Source: FEN-1219 sp036274615 (lineage in GTDB: Bacteria; Pseudomonadota; Gammaproteobacteria; Steroidobacterales; Rariloculaceae). Taken from it: a DNA stretch of 20,446 nucleotides. How positions within the stretch are numbered: position 1 is the first letter of the stretch; every line of letters begins with the position of its first letter. The notes under the pieces are model-generated. The model saw only the letters and a program-made list of their open reading frames with translations. It searched no databases and had not been told where the DNA came from. Shown here piece by piece: positions 1-8,200 of this stretch. The stretch covers positions 1 to 20,446 of the forward strand of contig DASUFK010000004.1 of the NCBI GenBank assembly GCA_036274615.1. Reading direction: 5' to 3'. Both the position numbers and the translations under genes were made by a program.

Positions 1-2
1 GA

Positions 3-416
3 TCGCTCACGTTCCCGGGCACCCTCGCGGAGCACGAGGCGTTCGACGAGGCCGAGCGGTTCCGCCGCGTGGAGCGCGGATTGCAGGCTCCGCTCACGGC
101 GTTCGACTCGCCATCGAAAGGCCGCGCGGGACTCAGCGACACGAGCCCTTGGGGTCAAACCACCCGGTGGATCTCCGACGAGTGCGCCCAGACCAGCGGC
201 ACCAACAACCCCTTCATCCTGCCCTCACTTCAAGCTCTCGCCGGGATGCCGGTGACGAGGTGCACGGATCCCGTGCGCGACGACCTGTTCGCGACGGCGA
301 AGCCCGACTATCTGATGGACGACGAGGAACGCGCAGCCACCGACGCCGCACTCGAGCGCCGCGAGCGGCTGCGCAGACCGACGACCGGCGCCGTGCTGCC
401 GTTGGCCGATAAATGA
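3..416 (+). CDS. C-terminal part of an unrecognised protein, cut by the window edge
   Basis: An open frame runs in from the left edge to a TGA at 414-416, giving at least 137 residues. An internal ATG lies at 69, but the frame is open and equally G/C-rich at third positions upstream of it, so the true start is probably outside the window. The visible part is hydrophilic, with no membrane segment or signal peptide. It ends in a charged helical stretch (DDEERAATDAALERRERLRR) and then TTGAVLPLADK. I do not recognise the family. Codon use resembles that of a real gene. Its place on the 3' side of a tRNA gene, beside a broken reading frame, makes an integrated-element origin possible but unproven. 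Confidence 0.5.
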   Translation, partial: SLTFPGTLAEHEAFDEAERFRRVERGLQAPLTAFDSPSKGRAGLSDTSPWGQTTRWISDECAQTSGTNNPFILPSLQALAGMPVTRCTDPVRDDLFATAKPDYLMDDEERAATDAALERRERLRRPTTGAVLPLADK

Positions 417-491
417 AGGTCCTTCCGCGAAGCTCCTAGGCAGCCGATACTCGGCGCCATCGCCAAGCGGTACTCACTGCAAGGGGACGCG

Positions 492-790
492 GTGCCAAGC
501 ACGGCCGATTTTGAAAAGCTCAACCGGTTGATCGCGGAGGCCGTCGCGCTTTGCGAAGCGTCGCAGGCCCAGTTCGAGTGAATCCACGAGGAGCTCCGCA
601 AGGCGATCGCCGACGGCCGCGAGCTCACGGAATCGATGGTCGCCGACGAGGAGCGTGCTCGCCACGATCTCTTCATGGCTCGCCTGCACTTCGTTCACTG
701 CCGGCGTCGGCTGATGGAAAGAACCCGTGCGGAGCGCGGCGAAGTCGCCCGATCTCCGGCCTCGGGTGCGCGAGGAGATGGTGCCGGTGG
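492..790 (+). pseudogene. Short helical protein gene interrupted by an in-frame TGA
   Basis: A GTG at 492 is preceded by a good ribosome-binding site (AAGGGG, about 5 bases upstream). It opens a frame reading VPSTADFEKLNRLIAEAVAL, then CEASQAQFE, then TGA at 579-581. The same frame continues without a break as IHEELRKAIADGRELTESMV and DEERARHDLFMARLHFVH, still with G/C-rich third positions, and runs into the tRNA gene without its own stop. The pieces on both sides are amphipathic, charged and alpha-helical, as expected of one coiled-coil-like protein. A TGG to TGA change (Trp to stop) would explain the break. The family is unknown. A functional 29-residue peptide ending at 581 is the alternative. 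Confidence 0.4.
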
Positions 791-854
791 AGAGACTTGA
801 ACTCCCGACCCCCCGCTTACGAAGCGGATGCTCTACCAACTGAGCTACACCGGC
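779..854 (-). tRNA. tRNA-Thr, anticodon CGT
   Basis: The minus strand folds into a complete 76-nt cloverleaf. The 7-bp acceptor stem pairs 848-854 with 783-789. The D arm is GCTC/GAGC. The anticodon loop is TTCGTAA with CGT at 819-821, which reads ACG (Thr). The T arm has loop TTCAAGT. The discriminator base is A (782), and the 3' CCA is encoded at 779-781. The 3' end faces the unrecognised, partly broken reading frames at 1-790, the usual geometry for an element integrated at a tRNA 3' end. Confidence 0.97.
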
Positions 855-930
855 AGGTACGCGATCAGGGCGCCTATTGTGCCTGAGGATACCGCCGGTC
901 GCAGCCCGCCGGCGAAAATTTCGCTTTCGA

Positions 931-1344
931 TCAGCCCCGGTGATTTCCGCGCACGCGGATCACCACGTCAACGCCGGCCTGCGTAGTGCCCGGGGGTAGT
1001 GCCGTGTGAACGTTCAGCGTGACCGCACCGATGGGAATGTCGACGAGCTCGCCGGTATCGACGTTGTAGAAATGGTGATGCGCCTCGATCGTCGAGTCGT
1101 AGAACTGGCGGGTGGGATCGACTTCCAAGGTGCGCAGCAGGCCGCGCTCGCAGAACAGATTCAGCGTGTTATAGACAGTGGCCTTCGACACGCGCGAGCC
1201 GCTCGCGCGAATCCCCGCGATCACCTGTTCCGCCGACAAGTGCTGCGGCTTCGAAAGGATCACCAGCGCGACGTCCACGCGTTGGGGCGTGGGGAGCACC
1301 CCGCGCTTACTCAGCAGCTGCACGATGTCGTCTCGGCTAACCAT
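931..1344 (-). CDS. Fur-family transcriptional regulator, Irr-like (no structural zinc cysteines)
   Basis: A 137-residue protein with the Fur layout. An N-terminal winged helix spans about residues 1-80, including the recognition helix region SRVSKATVYNTLNLF. A dimerisation/metal domain follows, with a triple His at 89-91 (AHHHFYNVDTGELVDIP). Canonical Fur has CxxC just after its His cluster; here those positions are Asn and Thr, and the only Cys is residue 65. The HHHFY...DIP pattern is that of Irr-type members, which respond to heme or iron status. This protein should therefore be a metal- or heme-responsive DNA-binding repressor without the structural Zn site. An ATG at 1387-1389 would add 15 residues, but a good promoter overlaps that stretch (-10 at 1379-1384), so the start at 1344 is preferred. 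Its ligand is not shown by the sequence. Confidence 0.85.
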   Translation of the reverse strand: MVSRDDIVQLLSKRGVLPTPQRVDVALVILSKPQHLSAEQVIAGIRASGSRVSKATVYNTLNLFCERGLLRTLEVDPTRQFYDSTIEAHHHFYNVDTGELVDIPIGAVTLNVHTALPPGTTQAGVDVVIRVRGNHRG

Positions 1345-1378
1345 GCGAGGCACACTCAGGGAAATCAGTGACTTGGCG

Positions 1379-1408
1379 AGTATAGCCATGGCTCTGTCGA
1401 AATTCCAA
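1379..1408 (-). promoter_or_regulatory. Sigma70-like promoter of the Fur-family gene
   Basis: The minus strand reads TTGGAA (1403-1408), an 18-base spacer, then TATACT (1379-1384). These match the consensus at 4/6 and 5/6 positions. Transcription would start near 1372, upstream of the ATG at 1344 but downstream of the in-frame ATG at 1389. This argues for the shorter protein. Confidence 0.55.
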
Positions 1409-1505
1409 GAGCTGCGCCGGCCCTCGCCTCGTCCTCCGCAAATCCGTCGCTAACGCCCGGTTTTCGAAATGGCCGAGCGCCGTGCGCCGCCGGTACGGTT
1501 GCCCA

Positions 1506-2048
1506 ATGCTCGAACGGTCGCGCGGCTTCACCCTCGCTGAGCTCCTGATCGCCTGCCTGCTCGGGGGAGTCGTTCTCGGGCTCGCCGTTCCCAGCGTCCG
1601 CGGCGTGGCTCTCGACGCGCACCGTACCGCAGAGATCAACGAGCTCGTGCTGGCCGTTCAGCTCGCGCGGAGCGAAGCCTCCAAGCGCGGGCGTCCGGTG
1701 GTCGTCTGCAAGTCGGCGGACAGCGAGAGCTGCGCGGGGGACGGTCTGCGCTTCGACGCAGGCTGGATCGTCTTCGTCAACACCGACGACCTCCGGCCGC
1801 CGCAGCGCTCTGCCGACGAGCCGCTGCTGCTCGCCCACGCGCCGCTCGGCCGTGCGTCGATCACGAGCAACCGCGCCTACTTCGAGTTCCGGCCGGTGCA
1901 GCGGCGCAGCGTGAACGGTACGGTCGTGTTCTGCGACGAGCGCGGCGCCGCGGCGGCCCGCGCGGTCATCGTGAGCTACACGGGACGACCGCGCGTCGCG
2001 TCGGTCGATTCGAGCGGTGGCTCGCTGCGCTGCGCGGTGGCTCCCTAG
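1506..2048 (+). CDS. fimT: FimT/GspH-type minor pilin (first copy)
   Basis: A 180-residue type IV pilus minor pilin or pseudopilin. The start at 1506 gives a 7-residue charged leader MLERSRG, cut by the prepilin peptidase before Phe8. The required Glu at +5 is present (G^FTLAE), followed by a hydrophobic helix (LLIACLLGGVVLGLAVPSV). The region after the helix (ELVLAVQLARSEASKRGRPV, then VVCKS) and a C-terminal beta-rich part with paired cysteines are typical of the GspH/FimT family. A GTG at 1482 would extend the leader by 8 residues and is less likely. It is the first gene of the pilin operon, divergent from the Fur-family gene. In this family such proteins help prime pilus assembly at the inner membrane, and some FimT proteins bind DNA during uptake. 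Which role applies here is not visible. Confidence 0.88.
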   Translation: MLERSRGFTLAELLIACLLGGVVLGLAVPSVRGVALDAHRTAEINELVLAVQLARSEASKRGRPVVVCKSADSESCAGDGLRFDAGWIVFVNTDDLRPPQRSADEPLLLAHAPLGRASITSNRAYFEFRPVQRRSVNGTVVFCDERGAAAARAVIVSYTGRPRVASVDSSGGSLRCAVAP

Positions 2049-2118
2049 TGCTCGCGGAGCGCTCGCCGTTCGTCTCCCCGCGGCGACCGGTCGTCGGGGC
2101 CGTTACGTCACAAACCCG

Positions 2119-2141
2119 CGGCGCGCATATATTTCGCGCCG
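2119..2141 (+). promoter_or_regulatory. GC-rich hairpin with AT-rich loop abutting a start codon
   Basis: CGGCGCG (2119-2125) pairs with CGCGCCG (2135-2141) around the 9-base loop CATATATTT. The ATG of the second FimT-like gene begins at the next base, 2142. A TATATT at 2128-2133 inside the loop resembles a -10 element, but the best upstream partner (TTACGT at 2103-2108) is 19 bases away. It could be an internal promoter or operator, or a structure hiding the ribosome entry site. No Shine-Dalgarno sequence is evident. Confidence 0.3.
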
Positions 2142-2777
2142 ATGGGGGATCGACGGCCGTACGGATATACGCTATGGGAGCTGCTCGTTACGCTCGCCGT
2201 GGCCGGCGTGCTGCTCGGTCTCGGCATCCCGAACTTCATGGAGTTTCAGCGTAACGGGGCCATGACGGCGGCGGCCAACGATCTCGTCACGGGCGCGCTG
2301 CTCGCGCGTTCAGAGGCCCTGAAGCTGCAGTCCGCGGCGCCGGTAGTGCTCTGCCTGAGCGCCAATCCTCTCGACGACGTGCCCGCCTGCGACATCGACG
2401 CGGTGCTCGACCGCGCTGATCGCGGCTTCATCGTCTTCGTCGACGCCGACGGGGAGCTCGACTACGACGCCGGCGAGGCCGTGCTCATGCGCAATGCCGC
2501 CCCGGGCGGCACGATTCGCGTGTCGAGCAATTGTGCCTACGTGGCATACGGCCAGAACGGCTTCTCGCGCCAGGTGGCGGACGAATGCTTCCCTACGCTG
2601 CGCAGCTTTCTCTACTGCGACGATCGCGGCCGCCGTATCACGAGCGGCACGCTGTCCTCGGCCCGCGTGGTGCTGATCGACAAGCTCGGCCGCCCGCAGG
2701 TGCTCACCGAGCTCGCCGCCGTGACCCCTCGCATCGGGACCAACTCCGACACCCAGGTCGACGCCACATGTCCGTAG
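2142..2777 (+). CDS. FimT/GspH-type minor pilin (second copy, FimU position)
   Basis: A 211-residue second member of the GspH/FimT family. The leader MGDRRPYG is followed by the cleavage context G8^YTLWE with Glu at +5. Tyr at +1 instead of the common Phe is tolerated and recurs in the PilE-like protein of this cluster. The hydrophobic helix (LLVTLAVAGVLLGLGIPNF) leads into LVTGALLARSEALKLQSAAP, closely parallel to the same region of the upstream gene, so the two are paralogs. The C-terminal part contains several cysteines and ends ...VDATCP. By position it corresponds to fimU of Pseudomonas, a minor pilin of the pilus tip complex. Its stop overlaps the pilV start by 10 bases, which suggests coupled translation. 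Confidence 0.88.
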   Translation: MGDRRPYGYTLWELLVTLAVAGVLLGLGIPNFMEFQRNGAMTAAANDLVTGALLARSEALKLQSAAPVVLCLSANPLDDVPACDIDAVLDRADRGFIVFVDADGELDYDAGEAVLMRNAAPGGTIRVSSNCAYVAYGQNGFSRQVADECFPTLRSFLYCDDRGRRITSGTLSSARVVLIDKLGRPQVLTELAAVTPRIGTNSDTQVDATCP

Positions 2778-3256
2778 ATTCGCCATCCCACCGTTCGCTC
2801 GCCGGGTTCAGCTTGGTCGAAGCGCTCGTCTCGTTGGTCGTGATCTCGGTCGGCATGATCGGCGTCGCGGCGCTCTACGGACAAGGGCTCAACGCCGGCA
2901 GCACGGCGCTGTACCGCACCGTCGCCGTGAACCTCGCAGCGGACATGGCGGACCGCATCCGCACGAATCGCACCGGCGGCACGGCCTACAAGACCACGAC
3001 CGCGGCAACCAACAAACAGTGCGACGTGAAGCCCCCGGAGCTTGGCCCCGCCGTGAGCTGCACGCCCGCCGACATGGCCGTACACGATCGCTACCGGTGG
3101 AAACAGCAGCTCGACGATCAGCTACCGAATCCGACCGGCACCATCAACTACGACCCGAGCACCACTCCCCCAACCTACACGATCGACGTGGGCTGGCAGG
3201 AGCCGGGGCTCGCCGTCGTGCACTACGTGGCCACGATTCAGGTCCCGGCCTTCTGA
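2768..3256 (+). CDS. pilV: Type IV pilus minor pilin PilV
   Basis: A 162-residue protein. The leader MSVDSPSHRSLAG ends at G13^FSLVE (Glu at +5), followed by the PilV-type helix ALVSLVVISVGMIGVAALYG and the characteristic region ALYRTVAVNLAADMADRIR. The middle carries two cysteines (KQCDV and VSCTP). The family acts in the minor-pilin tip complex that primes the pilus and incorporates PilY1. The frame is open upstream of the ATG at 2768, but that part only shadows the preceding gene. The start is placed by the prepilin leader and by the overlap with the upstream stop (ATGTCCGTAG). Confidence 0.93.
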   Translation: MSVDSPSHRSLAGFSLVEALVSLVVISVGMIGVAALYGQGLNAGSTALYRTVAVNLAADMADRIRTNRTGGTAYKTTTAATNKQCDVKPPELGPAVSCTPADMAVHDRYRWKQQLDDQLPNPTGTINYDPSTTPPTYTIDVGWQEPGLAVVHYVATIQVPAF

Positions 3257-3287
3257 CGCGCAGCTAGGCAAGGCAGCGAAGCAAATC

Positions 3288-4310
3288 ATGACCGGCCCAA
3301 AAGAAGGCAAATTCGGCCGCCGCGCACTCGGCGTGACGCTGATCGAGCTCATGGTGGCGCTCGCGATCGGCGGGTTCCTGATGGTCGGCGCCGTCACCGT
3401 GTTCGTGAAGGCGCGGCAAACCTTCCGGCTCACGGACTCCGTCGCCCGGATCCAGGAGACGGGCCGCTTCGCTCTCGAAGTGATCGAGCCCGAGATCCGC
3501 ATGGCGCATTACTGGGGGTTGACCACGCAGACGGCCGCGATCGAAGGCCGCGCGGGACCCACAGACGCGAACGGGTTGGGACCGGACAACTGCGGCGTGA
3601 ACTGGACGATCGACTTCGACAGAGCCGTGGACGGAACGAACAACGGGTACGCGTGGGCTTGCGCGGCTGGACCGGCCGGCGGCAACGGCGCATCCGCCAC
3701 GTCGGACACGCTCGTGGTGCGGCGCGTGAGCGAAAGAGCGCCGGCGGCGCTCGAGGACGATACGCTGTACCTGCAAACGCGTCGCGGCTCGACCAGCCGG
3801 CTTTTCACCGGCACCGATCCGCCCGCGGAATTTCTGCCGATCACGGCCGCCGCGCCCAGCGAGACGCGAACCGTGCTCGTCACCGGCTACTACGTCGGCA
3901 AGAGCTCGGCGCTCGGCGCCAACGTGCCGTCGCTGCGGCGCAAGGTTTTCGCGGGCGATACGTCGAGCAACGTCGCCGACGAGGAGATCCTTCCCAGCGT
4001 CGAGGACATGCAGATCCAGTTCGGCGTGGACACCGACCCGGTGGGCGCCGCGAACCGCGGCTCGATCGACCGCTTCGTGAATCCCGGCGACCCGATCCTC
4101 ACTCCGGGCGACCCGGCGTTCATCCCCGACGCCGAGATTCTCGCCGTGCGGGTCTGGCTCAGGATCCGCGCCGAGAATATCGAAGTCGGCTATACCGACG
4201 CGCGCACCTACACCTATGCCGATCAGAACGTCGCGGCCCCGAACGACGCTTACCGGCGCATCGTGGTGTCGAAGACGATCTACCTGCGCAACGCGCGACC
4301 GAGCATATGA
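3288..4310 (+). CDS. pilW: Type IV pilus minor pilin PilW
   Basis: A 340-residue protein. The leader is cut at G15^VTLIE (Glu at +5), followed by the helix LMVALAIGGFLMVGAVTVFV. The conserved PilW segment RLTDSVARIQETGRFALEVI comes next, and then a long beta-rich domain with cysteines in its first half (DNCGVNW and WACAA). Length and layout match PilW/PilW-like pseudopilins, the large tip-complex subunit corresponding to GspJ of type II secretion. The C-terminal half includes VEDMQIQFGVDTD and EILAVRVWLRIR, usual for the family. It follows pilV by 31 bases. The ribosome-binding site is weak (GCAGCGAAGCAAATC before the ATG), so the exact start rests on the leader shape. Confidence 0.93.
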   Translation: MTGPKEGKFGRRALGVTLIELMVALAIGGFLMVGAVTVFVKARQTFRLTDSVARIQETGRFALEVIEPEIRMAHYWGLTTQTAAIEGRAGPTDANGLGPDNCGVNWTIDFDRAVDGTNNGYAWACAAGPAGGNGASATSDTLVVRRVSERAPAALEDDTLYLQTRRGSTSRLFTGTDPPAEFLPITAAAPSETRTVLVTGYYVGKSSALGANVPSLRRKVFAGDTSSNVADEEILPSVEDMQIQFGVDTDPVGAANRGSIDRFVNPGDPILTPGDPAFIPDAEILAVRVWLRIRAENIEVGYTDARTYTYADQNVAAPNDAYRRIVVSKTIYLRNARPSI

Positions 4311-4338
4311 GTTTCGGCCGCGGCCGATAGGAGGACGC

Positions 4339-4833
4339 ATGAACGACCGCATGACCCAACTATCCATCCAGTTTGGCCAAGGAATCGCTGCGCGCACAAA
4401 GCAAGGCGGCGCCACACTGATCGTGGGCCTCATCCTCCTGCTCGTGCTCACCGTGCTCGGCGTGTCCGGCATGAGCACCGCGCGCATGGAAGTGCGAATG
4501 GCCGGCAACACGCAATTCCGCCAAGACGCGTTTCAGCTCGCGGAGTCCGGAATCGACCTGGCGATCGCGAGCGGCGGCTACACCACCACGGCGGGCGGAT
4601 CCACGATCAATTGGCTCGGAGCCGACTACGACCGAAAGGTCGTGACGACGTTCGAATCGGCAACGCCGCTGAGCGACGTCGCCTTCAGCATGGGCAACAC
4701 GGCCGGCGGCGGATCCGTGATGGCCTACCACTTCGAAACGGAGTCGCAGGGCAAGGCGCCGCGCAACGCCACCGCGACCCATCGGCAAGGCTTCTACGTA
4801 TTGGGGCCCGGCACGCAGGGGAATCAACCATGA
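4339..4833 (+). CDS. pilX: Type IV pilus assembly protein PilX
   Basis: A 164-residue protein with a PilX N-terminal domain. A longer leader of about 24 residues ends in KQGG, then comes the helix ATLIVGLILLLVLTVLGVSG and the typical MSTARMEVRMAGN...QDAFQLAESGID. The +5 position is Val, not Glu. PilX and the related GspK are the minor pilins that normally lack Glu5, consistent with a place at the very tip. The start at 4339 is fixed by a strong ribosome-binding site (AGGAGG, ending 4 bases before the ATG). The same frame is open upstream over pilW, but that is a shadow. Its stop overlaps the next start in an ATGA (4830-4833). Confidence 0.92.
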   Translation: MNDRMTQLSIQFGQGIAARTKQGGATLIVGLILLLVLTVLGVSGMSTARMEVRMAGNTQFRQDAFQLAESGIDLAIASGGYTTTAGGSTINWLGADYDRKVVTTFESATPLSDVAFSMGNTAGGGSVMAYHFETESQGKAPRNATATHRQGFYVLGPGTQGNQP

Positions 4834-5189
4834 GGCGGTTCATTTTGGGACTAGCGCTGGTACTGGCGGGCATCGCCGACGCCCGCGCGGCGAGAACCAT
4901 CGAATACGTTGAAGGGGCCTACGAGATCACTCTGCGCAACCTTATCTTACCGGCGGGCACGTCGGGCAACTTGAGCCTCCGCACCTGCGCAACCTGCGAG
5001 CGGATCAACCTGCGAGTCAACACGAGCACGAAGTATTCGTTCCGCAGCGGAGACCCGATGTCCCTCGTCGACTTCCAGCTTGCTGTCGCAACACTGCGGC
5101 AACAGCCGGGAGTCGGCGCAAACGGGGTGGTGTTCTACAACCTCGCAACCAAGCGCGTAACACGGGTTGTCCTCGATTCCGCTAAATGA
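4830..5189 (+). CDS. Small secreted protein of unknown function in the pilus operon
   Basis: A 119-residue protein that I do not recognise. The N-terminus is a good Sec signal peptide (MRRFILGLALVLAGIADARA, probable cut after Ala20). The mature part is about 99 residues and looks beta-rich (RTIEYVEGAYEITLRNLILP). It has a CxxC pair at Cys53-Cys56 (TCATC), then VNTSTKYSFRSG and a C-terminal VFYNLATKRVTRVVLDSAK. It overlaps pilX by 4 bases (ATGA) and abuts pilY1, so it is translated with them and probably acts in the periplasm in pilus assembly or PilY1 export. Pseudomonas has a small PilY2 of similar size, but after pilY1. Equivalence is only a guess from size and context. Confidence 0.85.
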   Translation: MRRFILGLALVLAGIADARAARTIEYVEGAYEITLRNLILPAGTSGNLSLRTCATCERINLRVNTSTKYSFRSGDPMSLVDFQLAVATLRQQPGVGANGVVFYNLATKRVTRVVLDSAK

Positions 5190-5218
5190 CTTCGGCCGAC
5201 GAACTTCGAGAGCTTGTC

Positions 5219-8200
5219 ATGAAACTCGCAAACAAAAGACTCCTGGCTTTCGCGGCAGGTGCGGCGTGGGCTCTGGTGTGGGGAAGGCCCGCGGTGGCCG
5301 ACGACATCGAGCTATTCGTTGGCTCCGGTACTCCCGGAGTGCAAGCGCGCCCAAACATCCTGTTGATCCTCGACGACTCGGGAAGCATGAGCGCTCAGAT
5401 CACGTCGCAGACCAGCTACGACCCTACGCATGCCTACACGGGCGGCGGCTGCGACAAGAATCGCGTGTACTGGAGCACCACGGGCACCCCTCCCGTCTGC
5501 GGCACCGGCGAAAACGCATATTTCATGCGGTCCGGCCTCAAATGCCACGCAGCTCTCGATGCGTTTGCCGCTGCGAGCGGCGGCACCTATCGCGACGTTC
5601 TCGCAAGCTATGACGGCGGCACGCAGAAGCGTTGGGAGGCGCTCTCCACCGGCGATCACAACAGGCAAGTCGAGTGCGCCGAGGACTGGGGCAAGTTCGG
5701 CGACGAGCCCACCGCAACAGGAGCGGCATATCCCCGCAACGGCGACACCGCCCGTCTCTGGACCGCTGACTCGGACAACCGGATTGCGTGGGGTTCGAAC
5801 CCGACCAACAACACATACTGGCTCTACGACGGCAACTGGCTAGCCTGGTACTACTCGCCTGCAGCGACATCGACGCGGATGCAGGTCGTCAAGGACGTCG
5901 CGAACAATCTGGTTAGCACGATCAACGGCGTCAATGTTGGGCTGATGCACTTCATCGACGACGGCAGCAAGAACGGCGGCAACGTTCTCTACGCGCTAGA
6001 GGACATCTCTACCGCCCGCAACGGGATGCGAGCGGCAATCGACTCGCTCGTCCCCAACTACAAGACGCCGCTCTCGGAAACGCTCTACGAGGCGACGAAG
6101 TATTTGATGGGCGGCTCGGTCGAGTACGGCGCACAGAGCGGCGCGCCGCAAAGTATCGCCGCCTCGCGGCGACCGAGCCCGGATCAGAACCTCTATAAGT
6201 CGCCGATCGCTTACTCGTGCCAGAAGAACTACATCGTCTACCTCACCGACGGTGAGCCGTCCGAGGACCACGACGCCGACTCGAAGATAGTTGCTCTTGC
6301 CGATGCCACTGGCAAATCGATCAAGGACATAGTGGGCTCGATCTCGGGAAACCAATGCGACGTCGAGAATTACCCTCCACCCTGGAGTCCCGACGGCGGT
6401 CAGTGTCTCGACGATCTCGCACAGTTCCTGCATGACGGCGATCTATCGTCGATGCCCGGCCGGCAGAGCGTCGTCACCCATACGGTGGGCTTCGGGTTGA
6501 ACGGCAGTGACCTGCCGGTCCTACGCGAAACCGCAGCGCGCGGCGGCGGTAACTACTACGAGGCGAGCAATACTGCGTCGTTGACCACCGCGCTCTCGGA
6601 CATCATCACGAAGGCGCTGGATACCCAGGCGACGTTCACCTCGCCGACCGTCGCGGTCAACAGTTTCAACCGAACGCAGAACCTCAACGACTTGTACATC
6701 AGCTTGTTCGAGCCATCCAGCACCCGGCATTGGCCCGGCAACCTCAAGAAATACAAGCTGCGTCCCACTGACGGCGTCATCGTAGACGTCAACGGCAACC
6801 CGGCGATCAATCCAGCTACGGGCCTGATGTTTCCGAGCGCTCGCAGCTTTTGGTCGGTGGCCGGCGAGCCCAACGACGGCTCCGACGTCGAGCTCGGCGG
6901 CGCGGCTCGCCGCATACCGACGAGCCGCAACGTCTACACCTATCTCGGCGCGAGCAACGACCTCACCGATCCGTCGAACGCGCTCGCGGCGAGCAATGAC
7001 GCGGTCGACGACGCGCTGCTCGGCACGGGCTCGCCTGACTTGCCGACGCGCGCCGAGGTCATCGATTTCATCAACGGCCGCGATGCCGCCGATAACGACA
7101 ACGACGGCGACAAGAGCGAGCCGCGCTTTCAGATGGGCGATCCGCTGCACTCTCAAGCGCTGTCGATGGTCTACGGGCCGACGCTCGACGACACCGTGAT
7201 CTTCTTCGCGACCAACGACGGCTTCCTGCATGCTATCGACGCGAAGACCGGCGTCGAGAAGTGGGCGTTCGTGCCGCCGGAGTTCCTCTCGGACCAAACC
7301 GAGCTGTTCCTCGACTCCCTCACCGCGCAAAAAGGTTACGGCGTAGACGGAAGCCTCCGGCTTCAGGCCATCGGCGACAACGACGGCATCGTGAAGCAGC
7401 CGGACGGCGAGCGCGTCTATCTGTTTTTCGGAATGCGCCGTGGCGGCGACGCGCTGTACGCGCTCGACGTCACGCTGCCCGCGAGCCCCAAAGTGCTCTG
7501 GCATCACGACAGCACCACGCTTCCGGGCGTAGGACAGAGCTGGTCGAGCGCAGTGCCCACGCGCATCGACGTGGGCGGTGCCAGCCAGAACTCCAACAAG
7601 CTCGTGGTCGTAGTAGGCGGCGGCTACGACGCGAGCCAGGACGGCGACTCGCAAGCCGACGGCTACAGCATCAGCCACCCGGGAGCGAAGACCGTCACCG
7701 ACGACGCGGGCAACTCGCTCTATATCCTCGACTCGGTCACCGGCACGCTGCTGTGGCACGGCAGCAAGGACGGCCGCGACAAGGACTTCAACACCGCGGA
7801 CCGCTCGATGGATTATTCGATCCCCGCCGACGTCAAGGTGGTCGACCTGGACGGCGACAACTTCGCCGATCGGATGTATGCCGCGGACATGGGCGGGCAG
7901 ATCTGGCGCTTCGACATCCACAACGGCAAGTCGGCGGCCGCGCTCGTCACTGGCGGCGTGATCGCTCAACTTGGCGGCGCGCCGAATGCCGATACCGCGC
8001 TGGCCGACGTTCGCCGGTTCTATAACTCTCCTGACGTCGCCGTCGCCACCGACAAGCAGACGCACTCGCAATTCGTCCACGTGGGCATCGGCTCGGGACA
8101 CCGCGTGCACCCGTTGAGTCTCGACAACAGCGACCGCTTCTATGCGTTACGCGACCGCAACCTACCGCTCGGCTTCATGACCCAGAGTCAATTCGACGCA

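Noticed and set aside
893..914. Inverted repeat CGCCGG/CCGGCG as a terminator after the Fur-family gene
   Set aside because: On the minus strand it is not followed by a T run and has a 10-base loop; too weak to call.
1450..1480. Sigma54-type promoter ahead of the pilin operon (TGGC...TGCG)
   Set aside because: The distance between the GG and GC elements is 11 bases instead of 10, and the rest of the consensus is missing.
3264..4511. A 415-residue open frame on the minus strand opposite pilW and pilX
   Set aside because: Shadow of two well-identified pilin genes; no motif or plausible start.
6521..8110. A 529-residue open frame on the minus strand opposite pilY1
   Set aside because: Antisense shadow of pilY1 with biased composition and no family motifs.
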